From Lachnospiraceae bacterium 3-1 (GTDB lineage Bacteria; Bacillota; Clostridia; Lachnospirales; Lachnospiraceae), in NCBI GenBank assembly GCA_000403255.2, contig KE159592.1, positions 442,935 through 506,934 on the forward strand: DNA of 64,000 nucleotides, given 5' to 3'. The notes under the pieces are model-generated. The model saw only the letters and a program-made list of their open reading frames with translations, was not told the DNA's origin and did no database searches. Position numbers and translations under genes: made by a program. Below are positions 1 to 9,224 of this stretch, piece after piece (position 1 is the first letter of the stretch; each line of letters starts with the position of its first letter).

Positions 1-2800
1 CCTGAGAAATTTCTATTCCATCTTTGTCCACATATCTTGTATTCCATGCTACCTGGCATTTCTTGTACTCCGCTTCTACAGAAACTCCAGCAACATCTCC
101 CACCTGTGTCTCTTCATTATGGTATTCGTTACTGTAACCTAGCTTAAATCTGACAAAATCATCGGCTTTCCCATCTTCTGGCAGCTCCAATGTATCCAGT
201 ACATCCTGGTATGTGGCCTCTCTGTCCACAAAGCAAGGAACGATTACCGTTTTCTGCCCACTGTCTTCTGCCATATAAGTAAGGCTTACATTTGCGCACC
301 CCTTATCATAAGCTGCAAAAAAGTTACATGCTGTGGTTTCTGTGCCAGGAAACAGAAGTTCTGTATTCTCGTCTACTTCCCAGTCAGTCCAGTTATATGT
401 CCAGGTTGCGGCAACTCCTTCTATTGGCTGGGGAAATACTCCTAATTCCTTTAACGTCGCCCTCCGGCCCACTTTCTCAACGGTCTGTCTGGAAATTAAG
501 GAATCTGGCTGGTAACTTCCGTCTGCCTGTTTTGCATATCCATAGAAACTGAACATGACATCCTTCATATCTTCTCGGTACGTATTCCCTGATTTCACAC
601 GATAATACCATGGACAACTATCCCGCCAATTGGATTGGAAATCATACAGATCGGTCTTACGGCTGGACGTATCCGTAATCTCCAATTCAGTGAGCATCCA
701 TTCGCAGGGATATGTAGTATCTGTAATGTGAATTGTTCCTACATATTCCTTGGAAGCTGAATCATACCACAAATCAACATCAGAATAGGCAGAAACATTT
801 GTTACCTGCGGATAAAAATATGCATGTCCAAGATTGGAAGGATTTTTCTCATTTACCTTCACCCTTATGGTGACAGTATCCCCTGCTTTGACCCATTCTC
901 CATTTTTGTCAATAGTGATGCTCTCAATCACTGGATTTTCAACATCGTAACCAGCCGGATCCACGGTAAAATACCATGGGCCATCTTCTTCATAATCCCA
1001 CAAATATGTTTTGTTTCCATTATTGTCCCTGATACACAAATACGCAAGCTCCCATTTATAGGGACCGGTAGTCTCTGTAATATCAATTGTCCCAACATAT
1101 GCTTTCAAATCCGTACGATATCTCAACCCAACGGACATGGAATCTGCATTCTCCGAATCTTGCGCTTCAAACCGCGCTTCCGCCGTGCTATAAGGATTTT
1201 CTTCCTCTACTTCCACCGTTATGGCAACCCTCTCCCCAGCTTTGGCTAACTCCCCATGATCAATACAAATGCTTTTAATGATAGGATCGACCATGTCATA
1301 GGCATCTGCAGACACCATATAATACGGAAGCGCATCCTCTTCTCCAGCTCCCTGATAGTCAGACAGATATGCATAATTTCCATATGTATCTGCAATCTCT
1401 AAATAGGAAAGTTCCCATTTACCTGGATAATTATATTTTGTGACTGTCGTTTCTCCTACATATTCTTTGCTGTTTTCATCATAGCTCAGATAAACAGAAG
1501 CGGTTGTTACGCCACCGGAAGCCTTTGTGTGAAACCTTACACAAGCAGAAGCAGAAGGATGCTCTTCTTCAACTTTTACTCTTATGGTAATGGTTTCTCC
1601 CACATTGACTGTCTGACCGTTTTTATCAATGGCAATGCTTTCTATGACAGGTTTATCATTATCGTACTCCTGGTCCACTTCAAACATTAGCTCTTTCTCC
1701 GGTTCAATGCTTTCTGGATAAATATAATAATATCTTCCAGCTTCTGTTCGTATATGGATACTTCCCAACCTCCATACAGTAGGACACGTTTTATCCGTAA
1801 CCTTAAAAACGCCTGTCAGGCTGTTAGAATCTTCGTCATATTCGCCTACTATCTGTTCTGTTCCGGAATAAGAGCTCTGATATGTACTTACGTACATATA
1901 TACGCTACTTATTTTCTCATTCTCACATTGGACATCAGCAGTAAAGGTTACCTCATCTTCCGCTTTCAATGTCTCTTTGCCATCCGCAGCGCTCTTTACC
2001 ATCTGGAAATTAGAAAGGGTTACATTATGGGTTTCTTCAGGGTTCTTCAGTATAAATTCATAGTAATATCCGCCCTCTCCATATACGTTCTTTTCCACAT
2101 AATTGTTCCTGGCATCCTCTACACGAATACTATCCACATAGTAACTGCCTTCCCACATTTGGCTGCATGGAAGCGTTGCGGTATACAAGTTCCCTTCTTC
2201 GCTTTTTTGGAAACTCAGCGCTTTATCATAAAAATGGCTTCCAGACAGCACAATAGAAATGGACTGAACGTAACTATCTGCATCATAAACCCATATATTA
2301 AAATGCAGTTCCTCCGTCTGTGTCAACGTTTTCCCATTTTCCACAAACTCAAATTTTTCAATCACCGGCTGGTTAATGTCATAGGAATCCTCCAGTGGCA
2401 TGATCGTTTCTTCATCGTTGCTTTTTGGAAGCAAATCTTCGACGCCTTTCTCTTCTGGTTCCTGGATTAATGTCTTGGATGGCTGCTGCCCTTCCTCTTG
2501 CGGAATGTTGTCTTCTTCTGGCTCTTCCTCTTCCAGAGCCTTGCCTTCTTCTGGCTCTCCCTCTTCCAGAGCCTTGCCTTCTTCTGGCTCTTTCTCTTCC
2601 AGAGCCTTGCTTTCTTCTGGCTCTTTCTGCTCTTCCTCTGGTTCCTCCGCCAGTCTTTCTCCCAGGTCTATCTCCTCTTCCTCATATGCATATCGTCTGT
2701 TTGTTCCTTCCGCTGCCATGCCCTGTACTGGAAATACTGCCGCTGCTGTCATAGATGCTGCCAACAGAATTCCCAATAATCTTCTCCCTGATTTTTTCAT
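1..2800 (-). CDS. Large secreted surface protein, paralogue A (3' end outside window)
   Basis: About 933 residues are visible; the frame is open to the left edge. The start is the ATG at 2798-2800, 8 bases after GAGGAGG. A signal peptide (MKKSGRRLLGILLAAS..., then A-rich h-region) is followed by a Glu-rich tract with an 11-residue repeat (PEEGKALEEGE). Then come beta-rich Ig-like modules: an N-terminal pair, and at least three copies of a module opening with KPVIESIxIDKNG and GETxTIRVKV and ending with a YPCEWxLTEL-like strand. It continues into a cysteine-containing module (CQVAWNTRY). It is clearly paralogous to the protein at 3637-7056 but has more of the Ig-like repeats. It follows the sortase gene by 66 bp on the same strand. 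A wall-anchored adhesin or stalk role is inferred; no catalytic motif is seen. The C-terminal sorting signal, if any, lies outside the window. Confidence 0.85.
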   Translation of the reverse strand, partial: MKKSGRRLLGILLAASMTAAAVFPVQGMAAEGTNRRYAYEEEEIDLGERLAEEPEEEQKEPEESKALEEKEPEEGKALEEGEPEEGKALEEEEPEEDNIPQEEGQQPSKTLIQEPEEKGVEDLLPKSNDEETIMPLEDSYDINQPVIEKFEFVENGKTLTQTEELHFNIWVYDADSYVQSISIVLSGSHFYDKALSFQKSEEGNLYTATLPCSQMWEGSYYVDSIRVEDARNNYVEKNVYGEGGYYYEFILKNPEETHNVTLSNFQMVKSAADGKETLKAEDEVTFTADVQCENEKISSVYMYVSTYQSSYSGTEQIVGEYDEDSNSLTGVFKVTDKTCPTVWRLGSIHIRTEAGRYYYIYPESIEPEKELMFEVDQEYDNDKPVIESIAIDKNGQTVNVGETITIRVKVEEEHPSASACVRFHTKASGGVTTASVYLSYDENSKEYVGETTVTKYNYPGKWELSYLEIADTYGNYAYLSDYQGAGEEDALPYYMVSADAYDMVDPIIKSICIDHGELAKAGERVAITVEVEEENPYSTAEARFEAQDSENADSMSVGLRYRTDLKAYVGTIDITETTGPYKWELAYLCIRDNNGNKTYLWDYEEDGPWYFTVDPAGYDVENPVIESITIDKNGEWVKAGDTVTIRVKVNEKNPSNLGHAYFYPQVTNVSAYSDVDLWYDSASKEYVGTIHITDTTYPCEWMLTELEITDTSSRKTDLYDFQSNWRDSCPWYYRVKSGNTYREDMKDVMFSFYGYAKQADGSYQPDSLISRQTVEKVGRRATLKELGVFPQPIEGVAATWTYNWTDWEVDENTELLFPGTETTACNFFAAYDKGCANVSLTYMAEDSGQKTVIVPCFVDREATYQDVLDTLELPEDGKADDFVRFKLGYSNEYHNEETQVGDVAGVSVEAEYKKCQVAWNTRYVDKDGIEISQ
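2511..2640 (-). repeat. 33-bp tandem repeat inside paralogue A
   Basis: Three near-identical 33-bp units (each containing ttccagagccttgc on the plus strand, spaced 33 bases) encode the acidic 11-mer PEEGKALEEGE just after the signal peptide. Such a low-complexity spacer probably holds the folded modules away from the membrane. In-frame copy-number change by slippage is likely. Confidence 0.85.
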
Positions 2801-2866
2801 CCATTTTACCTCCTCAATAAAACACACTTCTTCAAATCCTTAGAAAAATGGCATTTTCTGTGTATC

Positions 2867-3634
2867 TTATTCCCCCTGCACTTTTTCCACCAGCACCGCC
2901 TGAATCAGCAGTCGGTTTTCATCCCGGCCGCTGTAACAGGTAGACAAAGTAAGAATCTTATCTTCTTTGGAAACATTTACTTCCTTCTGAAAAATCCCCT
3001 CACAGTTTCCCACATCATCCAGATACCTTTGTACTTCTGACAAATTGGAAAACTCATATTCATATGGAATCAATGCATCGGAAAATTCCACCGCCGCAAA
3101 TATCTCATAAGTGAATGCACCTTCCGGTGTATAAATCATTACCTGGCGGTTTTTCTCAAAAAATTCTCTCTCTTCAAATTGATGCAGACTTGTAAACATC
3201 CCTCCATTCTTCATATTGTGTCCATATAAAACCGTAACAGGATCTTCAAAATCCCTATGGTTGACTCCCTGGGAATAAATCGCCCCAGGAAGTCCTTCTG
3301 CAAAATCCACCGTATGATTCAGATAGTAATTATCGTAAGGATCTTGTGAATCACTTTTTTGTAAAACTGGATAATCAATCTCAGTCCCAGGAACCGTAAT
3401 CCATGCGTAAATATCTGAATTATGTTCCTGTAACTGTCCAAAATCAATGCTGATCTCACCAGATTCATCCGTAAATTTCACATCTTCAACGGAAAATTCC
3501 GTAGAAACTTCTAATGAACGTTTCATGCCTTCTGGAAAATTTCCATTCCCTGTCTGAAAACTTGCCAGGGAAACTGCTATGCCAAAGGCAACGATGAGAA
3601 CAACGGACCATATTTTCTTTTTTTCTAATTTCAT
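2867..3634 (-). CDS. srtB: Class B sortase
   Basis: Membrane-anchored transpeptidase that would cleave a sorting motif and join the protein to peptidoglycan. One N-terminal transmembrane segment (KKKIWSVVLIVAFGIAVSLA) is followed by a class B catalytic domain. Catalytic residues, numbered from the upstream in-frame ATG at 3640: His141 in YGHNMKNGG, Cys235 in TLSTC, Arg243 in ENRLLIQA. I prefer the ATG at 3634 because GGAG lies 7 bases before it; the ATG at 3640 is only one base from that GGAG. The gene overlaps or abuts the stop of the upstream substrate-like gene (ATGA at 3637-3640), so the two are translationally coupled. It lies between two paralogous large surface proteins, its probable substrates. 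The C. difficile class B enzyme is known to use SPKTG/PPKTG, which matches the motif at the end of the upstream protein. Confidence 0.93.
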   Translation of the reverse strand: MKLEKKKIWSVVLIVAFGIAVSLASFQTGNGNFPEGMKRSLEVSTEFSVEDVKFTDESGEISIDFGQLQEHNSDIYAWITVPGTEIDYPVLQKSDSQDPYDNYYLNHTVDFAEGLPGAIYSQGVNHRDFEDPVTVLYGHNMKNGGMFTSLHQFEEREFFEKNRQVMIYTPEGAFTYEIFAAVEFSDALIPYEYEFSNLSEVQRYLDDVGNCEGIFQKEVNVSKEDKILTLSTCYSGRDENRLLIQAVLVEKVQGE

Positions 3635-3636
3635 AC

Positions 3637-6600
3637 TCATTCTCCAGTCTTCGGGCTCTTCATTTTACCAGAATCTGTGTTGTCCGCCTTTGATTGATTG
3701 GAATCTGCAGTGGTGGTATTTTTCTTCTTTTTGATATTGGCTGTTTCGTTGTCCTTTTCTTCCTGCTTACCTTTTTTGAAGTCTCCATCATTATCTTCTC
3801 TGGATTCATCCTCCGGATCAGATGCTTGATTGTCAATGACAATCACGTAATCCGATGCATGGGAAAAGGGAAGGCTTGTACTTCCATCTGTTCCAACCTG
3901 TCCAGAATTGATAAATACCAATTTTCCACTGCTATCATAATAGTACAAGTTTGCTGTACTGCCACTATTTTCATCACCCAGATTCAAGGTGAGATCTGCC
4001 CGGAAACCAAATTCGCCGTTATGGGTCAGAGAAATCTGTGTGGCTGGCTTCCCTCCTGAAATGGATGTTACAAGATTGGAAGGAATGGCGTCCGTGTCAA
4101 TTTTTACTTCCAAATCAATATCCTTTAAATCTGTTGCTACTACATTGGTTCCATTAATCGTCCAACTATAACCATCCATCTTAAGCACAATATTAACGGA
4201 TTTTCCTTGGATTGCCTCTTGTACCTCCTTGGGAATCACTGTGGCTTTGTTCATGTCTATGGTAATGGTATCACCTTCTGTTGCATTCTTAACTTTTTCT
4301 ACGATTTCGGCAATCTCTTTAGCAGAAAGTCTCACACCGCCTGTTTCTTCCTCTGGGCCATCCTTATATTCTTTCACGGTAAATTCTGTATCCTTGTCTA
4401 TTGTTACCGTTGCGCCTTTTTCATATCCCTCCCAGATAATGTCCCGATACTTCTCATATTCTGTAGGAAGGGCATAGCTTGCGCCTTTCTCCACAACGAT
4501 ATACTCACATGTATGGTCAGGGAATTTCAAGGTTACCACACAGTTACTGTATAATGCCTGGAACTGAACCGCCTGATATCTACCCTGGCTGAAGCTTATT
4601 TTGCTGGTCCATTCTGACAGCCTTAAGCCTTTGAGATGGTTTACATCCTTGAATGCCTCTGAAGCTTCTCCCTGAAGCTCCGTATCCTTTAAGTCTTCTC
4701 CATCCAGTAATATCAGCTTCTTATCCGTTGCTATGATTCCGTCTTCTCCCCGGTAAGTACAGGAAGCATCTACTGTGGTCTTGCCACGATAAACTGCAGC
4801 CACATCGATGTTTGCCATAGGCTGGGTGATAGTCTGTACTGCATCAGAACTTGTCAAAACCCAGGCTTCAAATTCCATATCTTTGGCTGATTCAGGCTGT
4901 TCCAAATCTGCCAGGGCGTCGCTTACACTCATTCCTTCCAAATAAGATTTATTAATCACCTTGGATGTTTCTTTGCCGTCCTTGCCAATATATCTTGTAT
5001 TCCATGATACCTGGCAGTTCTTGTATTTTGCTTCCACAGAAAAATCAGCCATATCCCCTACCAGGGTATTCTCATCATAATATTCTCCTAATTCAAATTG
5101 GACAAATTCCTCTGTCTGGGCGTCCTCCGGCAATTTCAGTTTATTCAGCACATCCTGATACGTAGCTTCCTTGTCCACAAATACAGGGATACATACGGTC
5201 TTTCTTCCGCTCTCCTTTGACATATAGGTGAAGGACACATTGGCGCAGCCTTTGTCATAGGTTGCGGTGATACGATATACCATATCAGAAGTACTATCAA
5301 ATAATAATCCTGTATCCTCCTTTATGGTAAATCCTTCATCGCCCCAATACCTATGTCCCTTCCACTCTACACCAACCCCTTCTAGGGACTGTGGGAAAGA
5401 CACACCCAAATCCTTTAATGTGGCTCTTCTTCCCACTTCAACGATCTTGGTAGAAATCAAAGTGTCTAACTGATATCCTCCATCTTCCCTCTGTGCAAAG
5501 CCATAAAACTCAAATGTCACATCTTTCGCATCTTCCCGATAAGTATTTTTTGATTCTACCTTATAATACCATGGATAGGTATAGGAATAATCACTCTTGA
5601 AATCAGACAAATGTGTTGAATGTCCTACCTCGTCGGATATCCATAAATCTGTAAGCGCCCATTCACAAGGGTAGGTATCCTCCGTAATATTAATTGTCCC
5701 AACATATTCACTGGTATCCGCCTCATATGTCAAGCCAACATATGGGTCAGCAGAAACATTTGTTACCTGCGGATAAATGTATGCAGCAGCGGAGGAAGGA
5801 TTTTCTTCCTTTACCTTCACTCTTATAGTAACAGTTTCGCCTGATTTCACCAATTGTCCATTCTTGTCAATGGTGACATCCTCAATGACTGGTTTCTCTG
5901 TATCAAAATTTTCTTGGACTACTGTAAATTTCAAATCTGCATCTGGTTCTATGTACTGTGGATCAAAATAATAATTATTTCCTGATTTCGCATATATTGA
6001 GATTTGTCCCAATTTCCACTCCGCAGGATAGGTGTTATCTCTAACAGTATAAGTGCCAGTCAATTTTTGGGAAGAAGCATCATAGCTCACATCCACCCAT
6101 TCTGACCCAGAATAATTATCTGCGTTCGGATATAGATACATATTACAGCTTTCTATTTCTTCCTTCTCACATAATACGTCAGCAGTATAAGTTACCCTAT
6201 CACCAATCCTTAACTTTCCATCTGCATTGGAAGACTTTGCCTGCATCTGAAAATTAGAGACAGATATATTCCCATCCTCAATTTTATTATTTACAGTAAA
6301 TGTATACCGATATTGGCCATTCTCCCATGTCTCCCAATCAGTATAATTTCCTGTCATGTCCGTTACCCGAATGCTAGAAATATATCCACTCGTTCCTTTC
6401 AGCTCACTGCATGAAAGGCTTCCCTCATATAGATTCTTTGTCTCTTCACTTGCCTCAAGCGTCACGCTCCACCAATTACCACAATCCCCTTCCACAACAA
6501 TAGAGCGAATTCCACTATCTGCATCATATGCCAACATCTTAAAATGAAGGGTATCACCTACCGTTAATGCCTGCCCATTTTCCAAAAATTCAAAGCTCTC

Positions 6601-7056
6601 AATCTCTGGCTGGTCAATATCATACTTATCGGTCAGCGGTGTGATATTTTCTTCCCTGTTTTCCTGAGGAAGCATGAATGTTTTCTTTTCTGCCTCCACT
6701 GTTACCTGTGGGTTATTCTCAGTCTGTGTCCCTTCCTTTTTTGGTTCTGTTTCCTCTTCCTTAGTAGTTCCCGAAATTTCCTGTCCTGGGTTCTCTGGCT
6801 TAGATTCTTCCTCCAATACCTCCGGTTTTATTTTTCCTTCCTCTTGCTGGCCTTCCTCCAAGATTTCCGACTTCATCTCTTCCCTAAAGTGTTGTCCTTC
6901 TTGGGTTTCTGCTGCTGTATCTTCCGTTAATATCCTCTTTCCTGTCTCTTGATATCCATTTTCCGCTGCTGCCACGTCCTGAATCGGAAATACTGCTGCC
7001 GCTGTCATAGATGCTGCCAACAAAATCCCTACTAATTTTCTCCCTAATTTCTTCAT
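3637..7056 (-). CDS. Large secreted surface protein, paralogue B, ending in SPKTGE
   Basis: 1139 residues. Start ATG preceded by AAAGGAGG. Signal peptide 1-31 (MKKLGRKLVGILLAASM..., AAA cleavage region), Glu/Lys-rich linker about 40-120, then Ig-like beta modules: about 150-260, about 265-380, and one KPVIEDVTIDKNG module about 390-500 ending in TYPCEWALTDLWISD. Residues about 510-900 hold further beta modules with GCANVSFTY and CVVTLKFPDH strands; about 905-1080 is an alpha/beta domain (LSAKEIAEIVEKVKNA...). A charged, disordered linker then leads to KMKSPKTGE and the stop. SPKTG fits a class B sortase motif, but the hydrophobic segment and basic tail of a normal sorting signal are absent. 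The sortase gene starts at this stop codon. Surface attachment or adhesion is inferred. Confidence 0.9.
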   Translation of the reverse strand: MKKLGRKLVGILLAASMTAAAVFPIQDVAAAENGYQETGKRILTEDTAAETQEGQHFREEMKSEILEEGQQEEGKIKPEVLEEESKPENPGQEISGTTKEEETEPKKEGTQTENNPQVTVEAEKKTFMLPQENREENITPLTDKYDIDQPEIESFEFLENGQALTVGDTLHFKMLAYDADSGIRSIVVEGDCGNWWSVTLEASEETKNLYEGSLSCSELKGTSGYISSIRVTDMTGNYTDWETWENGQYRYTFTVNNKIEDGNISVSNFQMQAKSSNADGKLRIGDRVTYTADVLCEKEEIESCNMYLYPNADNYSGSEWVDVSYDASSQKLTGTYTVRDNTYPAEWKLGQISIYAKSGNNYYFDPQYIEPDADLKFTVVQENFDTEKPVIEDVTIDKNGQLVKSGETVTIRVKVKEENPSSAAAYIYPQVTNVSADPYVGLTYEADTSEYVGTINITEDTYPCEWALTDLWISDEVGHSTHLSDFKSDYSYTYPWYYKVESKNTYREDAKDVTFEFYGFAQREDGGYQLDTLISTKIVEVGRRATLKDLGVSFPQSLEGVGVEWKGHRYWGDEGFTIKEDTGLLFDSTSDMVYRITATYDKGCANVSFTYMSKESGRKTVCIPVFVDKEATYQDVLNKLKLPEDAQTEEFVQFELGEYYDENTLVGDMADFSVEAKYKNCQVSWNTRYIGKDGKETSKVINKSYLEGMSVSDALADLEQPESAKDMEFEAWVLTSSDAVQTITQPMANIDVAAVYRGKTTVDASCTYRGEDGIIATDKKLILLDGEDLKDTELQGEASEAFKDVNHLKGLRLSEWTSKISFSQGRYQAVQFQALYSNCVVTLKFPDHTCEYIVVEKGASYALPTEYEKYRDIIWEGYEKGATVTIDKDTEFTVKEYKDGPEEETGGVRLSAKEIAEIVEKVKNATEGDTITIDMNKATVIPKEVQEAIQGKSVNIVLKMDGYSWTINGTNVVATDLKDIDLEVKIDTDAIPSNLVTSISGGKPATQISLTHNGEFGFRADLTLNLGDENSGSTANLYYYDSSGKLVFINSGQVGTDGSTSLPFSHASDYVIVIDNQASDPEDESREDNDGDFKKGKQEEKDNETANIKKKKNTTTADSNQSKADNTDSGKMKSPKTGE

Positions 7057-7371
7057 TAATTATACCTCCTTTGTAAAAATCATAACTCAAAATATACGAA
7101 ACAAGCTACAGCCTTTCCTTTTGATGTACTCTCCCCCTTCCCTCTAAAAACAACAGTACTTTCCTCCTAAATATAGTACTTATTATACAGAACTTTCCAG
7201 AAAATGGAAGATATTTTTTTATATTTTCTTAAGATTTTTTTTGTTTTTTTATTCATTCCAAATCATCAACATAAAAATGAGATAATATTTGTATACTGTA
7301 GAAATTTTTCTTTTATTTAAAGGGAAAGGTTTCATATTTCACAACAACACTAGAAAAATACTTTTAGAATG
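7057..7371 (-). promoter_or_regulatory. 5' region of the surface-protein/sortase operon
   Basis: No gene is visible. On the minus strand a TATAAT box (plus-strand attata at 7182-7187) lies about 125 bases before the start codon, with a poor -35 (TTCCAT, 16-base spacer). The leader is purine-rich (AGAGGGAAGGGGGAGAG) with the word GTAC repeated three times. No riboswitch was recognised. Confidence 0.4.
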
Positions 7372-7415
7372 AAAAAAGACGCAAAATCCATGGTTTTATC
7401 CATAGGCTTTGCGCC
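7372..7415 (-). terminator. Rho-independent terminator of the hydrogenase gene
   Basis: Hairpin with 16-base arms (7378-7393 and 7400-7415, G-U pairs allowed) and loop ttttat. On the minus strand it is followed by TTTTTT (7372-7377). It lies 170 bases beyond the hydrogenase stop, so the transcript 3' end would include repeat copy A. Confidence 0.8.
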
Positions 7416-7442
7416 TTTCTATATTATTTTGCCAGCAACGTA

Positions 7443-7586
7443 ACGTAGTCAAATACCCCCGCAGCAAGCTACGTGGCATGACCCGGTTTGTTCTTTCCGC
7501 CCCAAGGGGCGGGGTATCTGACCCTCGCGGCATTCGTCAAATATCCGCGCGAGCGCGGCTGCTTGGCTCATTGCTCGCGGGAATAA
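7443..7586. repeat. Dispersed GC-rich palindromic element, copy A (full length)
   Basis: Three successive hairpins: ACGTAG/CTACGT around cagcaag; CCGCCCC aa GGGGCGG; and CGCGAGC...GCTCGCG around gcggctgcttggctcatt. The block shares long stretches with copy D (34971-35097), and its last hairpin recurs in copies B (24979-25024) and C (28535-28578), all in the same orientation. It abuts the hydrogenase stop codon. Not a family I recognise. Confidence 0.8.
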
Positions 7587-9035
7587 TTATTCCCGATGCA
7601 TGGAAAAACTATCCATATCATAATTTTTCAAATTCTCATGAATTCCACGGTTATCTGCCTGTGAAATCAAGGTATCACGGTCTTTCTTAGAAGATACCTG
7701 ATCATGGAATGCACTTGGACCGCCTACACAGCCGCCATCACAAATCATGCCTTCCACAAAATCGTTGGGCAATTTTGCCGCTCTTAAGAGAAGCAGGGCC
7801 TTCTTACATTCAGCCGCCCCATTCGCTTTATAAACTTTTGCATCAATTTTATGCTCTGACTCCTGTAAGCTCTGCAATACCGCTGCGGTAACTCCACCAG
7901 AGTTAGCAAAGCGCTTGCCATAGACAGAAGAAATCTGGTCGTCATTCTCACATGGCTTCAACGTAATATCTTTTGCTTTCATAATCGCACGGATTTCACT
8001 ATAAGTCAAAACATAATCTGCATTTCCTGGAATCTTCTGATCCACTACCTCAGATTTCTTCGCAAGACAAGGCCCGATAAATACAGTCACAGCATCTGGA
8101 TCCTTTGCTTTAATCAGACGTGATACTGCACACATAGGAGAAACGGTTGTGGATACGCAGTCTGCAAGCTGCGGATAATGGAGACGTACCATATTCACAA
8201 ATGCCGGGCAGCAGGAGGTCACTTTCTTCTTCCCTTCCTCATATGCCTCTGCCCACTCTTCCGCCTCATATGCAGCCGTCATGTCTCCTCCAAGACCTAC
8301 ATCATAGAAATCGTCAAAGCCCAGCTCCAGCATGGCTTTCTTCCAGCTTGCAGTGGTAATTTCCGCACCAAACTGGCCTTCCGTTGCCGGAGCAGCCATT
8401 GCATAAACCTTTTTGCCAGATTTCAATGCTTCTACAACATCCACGATAAACGTCTTAGAGCCGATAGCCCCAAATGGACAGCTATGAATACATTTTCCAC
8501 AGCGGATACACTTGTCCTTGTCGATGATGGAAATTCCATGCTCATCGTATGTAATAGCGTCAACGGGACAACTAAATTTACAAGGTCTTTTCAGATGTGC
8601 AATTGCATTGTATGGACATGCCTGTGCACATTTTCCACATTCCTTACACTTGGACGCATCAATATGAGAGCGTCCCCTTCCCATTTCAATTGCGCCGAAT
8701 TTGCAGGCATTAATACATGCCTTTCCAATACAGTTCTGACAATTCTCCGTAACGGTATAACTGGAAATGGGACAGTCCTCACAAGCCGAACTGATGACCT
8801 GAATCACATTTCCATCATCCACAGCTCCTGGCGCCTTACCTTCTGCCAGACGAACCCTTTGGCGAATAATTTCCCTTTCTTTGTAAATACAGCAACGGAA
8901 CTTCGGGGTAGGACCTGGAATCAGTTCCAATGCAATGTGATCCCTTTTGGAATCCAATTCTCCAGCAAATGCCAGCTTTGCCACTTCGTAAAGTACATCA
9001 TGTTTGATTCTAATCACATTTCCATCAGCATACAT
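7587..9035 (-). CDS. [FeFe] hydrogenase, group B (monomeric, ferredoxin-linked)
   Basis: 482-residue cytosolic enzyme expected to reduce protons with electrons from ferredoxin, or the reverse. Cys-rich region: C99-x2-C-x4-C-x3-C111, then two 4Fe-4S ferredoxin motifs (CKECGKCAQACP at 130-141; CIRCGKCIHSCP at 176-187). H-cluster motifs: TSCCPAFV (273-280), GPCLAKKSE (321-329), EGMICDGGCVGGP (427-439). The TSCCPAFV form of the first motif is typical of group B rather than of the well-studied group A enzymes. The start ATG follows GAGAGGTAAAATACT. The gene stands alone behind its own promoter with a Rex-like operator. No HydE/F/G maturases lie in the window. Physiological direction cannot be read from sequence. 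Confidence 0.93.
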   Translation of the reverse strand: MYADGNVIRIKHDVLYEVAKLAFAGELDSKRDHIALELIPGPTPKFRCCIYKEREIIRQRVRLAEGKAPGAVDDGNVIQVISSACEDCPISSYTVTENCQNCIGKACINACKFGAIEMGRGRSHIDASKCKECGKCAQACPYNAIAHLKRPCKFSCPVDAITYDEHGISIIDKDKCIRCGKCIHSCPFGAIGSKTFIVDVVEALKSGKKVYAMAAPATEGQFGAEITTASWKKAMLELGFDDFYDVGLGGDMTAAYEAEEWAEAYEEGKKKVTSCCPAFVNMVRLHYPQLADCVSTTVSPMCAVSRLIKAKDPDAVTVFIGPCLAKKSEVVDQKIPGNADYVLTYSEIRAIMKAKDITLKPCENDDQISSVYGKRFANSGGVTAAVLQSLQESEHKIDAKVYKANGAAECKKALLLLRAAKLPNDFVEGMICDGGCVGGPSAFHDQVSSKKDRDTLISQADNRGIHENLKNYDMDSFSMHRE

Positions 9036-9070
9036 AGTATTTTACCTCTCTCTTTGCGCTCGTTTTTCGT

Positions 9071-9108
9071 TTGTTAATATTTTAACACGACACTATTCCT
9101 TCTGGCAA
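9071..9108 (-). promoter_or_regulatory. Hydrogenase promoter with Rex-like operator
   Basis: TTGTTAATATTTTAACAC at 9071-9088 contains the perfect palindrome TGTTAA-TATT-TTAACA and matches the Rex consensus TTGTTAA-N4-TTAACAA except at its last base. It covers a candidate -10 (minus-strand TTAAAA, 9080-9085); the -35 TTGCCA is at 9103-9108 with a 17-base spacer. Rex senses NADH/NAD+ and represses fermentative and hydrogenase genes in Firmicutes, so redox control of the hydrogenase is likely. Confidence 0.72.
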
Positions 9109-9143
9109 GAGAATTTTTCTATGTATCTTATAAAATACTATGC

Positions 9144-9224
9144 GCTATGACTCCGGCGGTTCAATATCGCAGAATTTAGACAAGTAAAAACTGTGATATT
9201 AAACCGCTGGAGTAATATCATAGC
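9144..9224. repeat. Palindromic element, family 2, copy 1
   Basis: Imperfect 81-bp palindrome: GCTATGACTCCGGCGGTTCA on the left pairs with the right arm ending CTGGAGTAATATCATAGC. Most mismatches are G-U compatible on one strand. It resembles the element at 23365-23448, which shares CGGTTCA, GCTGGAGTAAT and a CATA-AGC end. It sits between the feoB stop and the hydrogenase promoter and lacks a T-run, so it is not a standard terminator. Confidence 0.65.

Noticed and set aside
1754-2470. Plus-strand frame of 238 codons
   Set aside because: Antisense to paralogue A, whose codon pattern and similarity to paralogue B are clear.
8178-9077. Long plus-strand open frame opposite the hydrogenase
   Set aside because: Antisense to a strongly supported gene, no ribosome site, no protein-like features.
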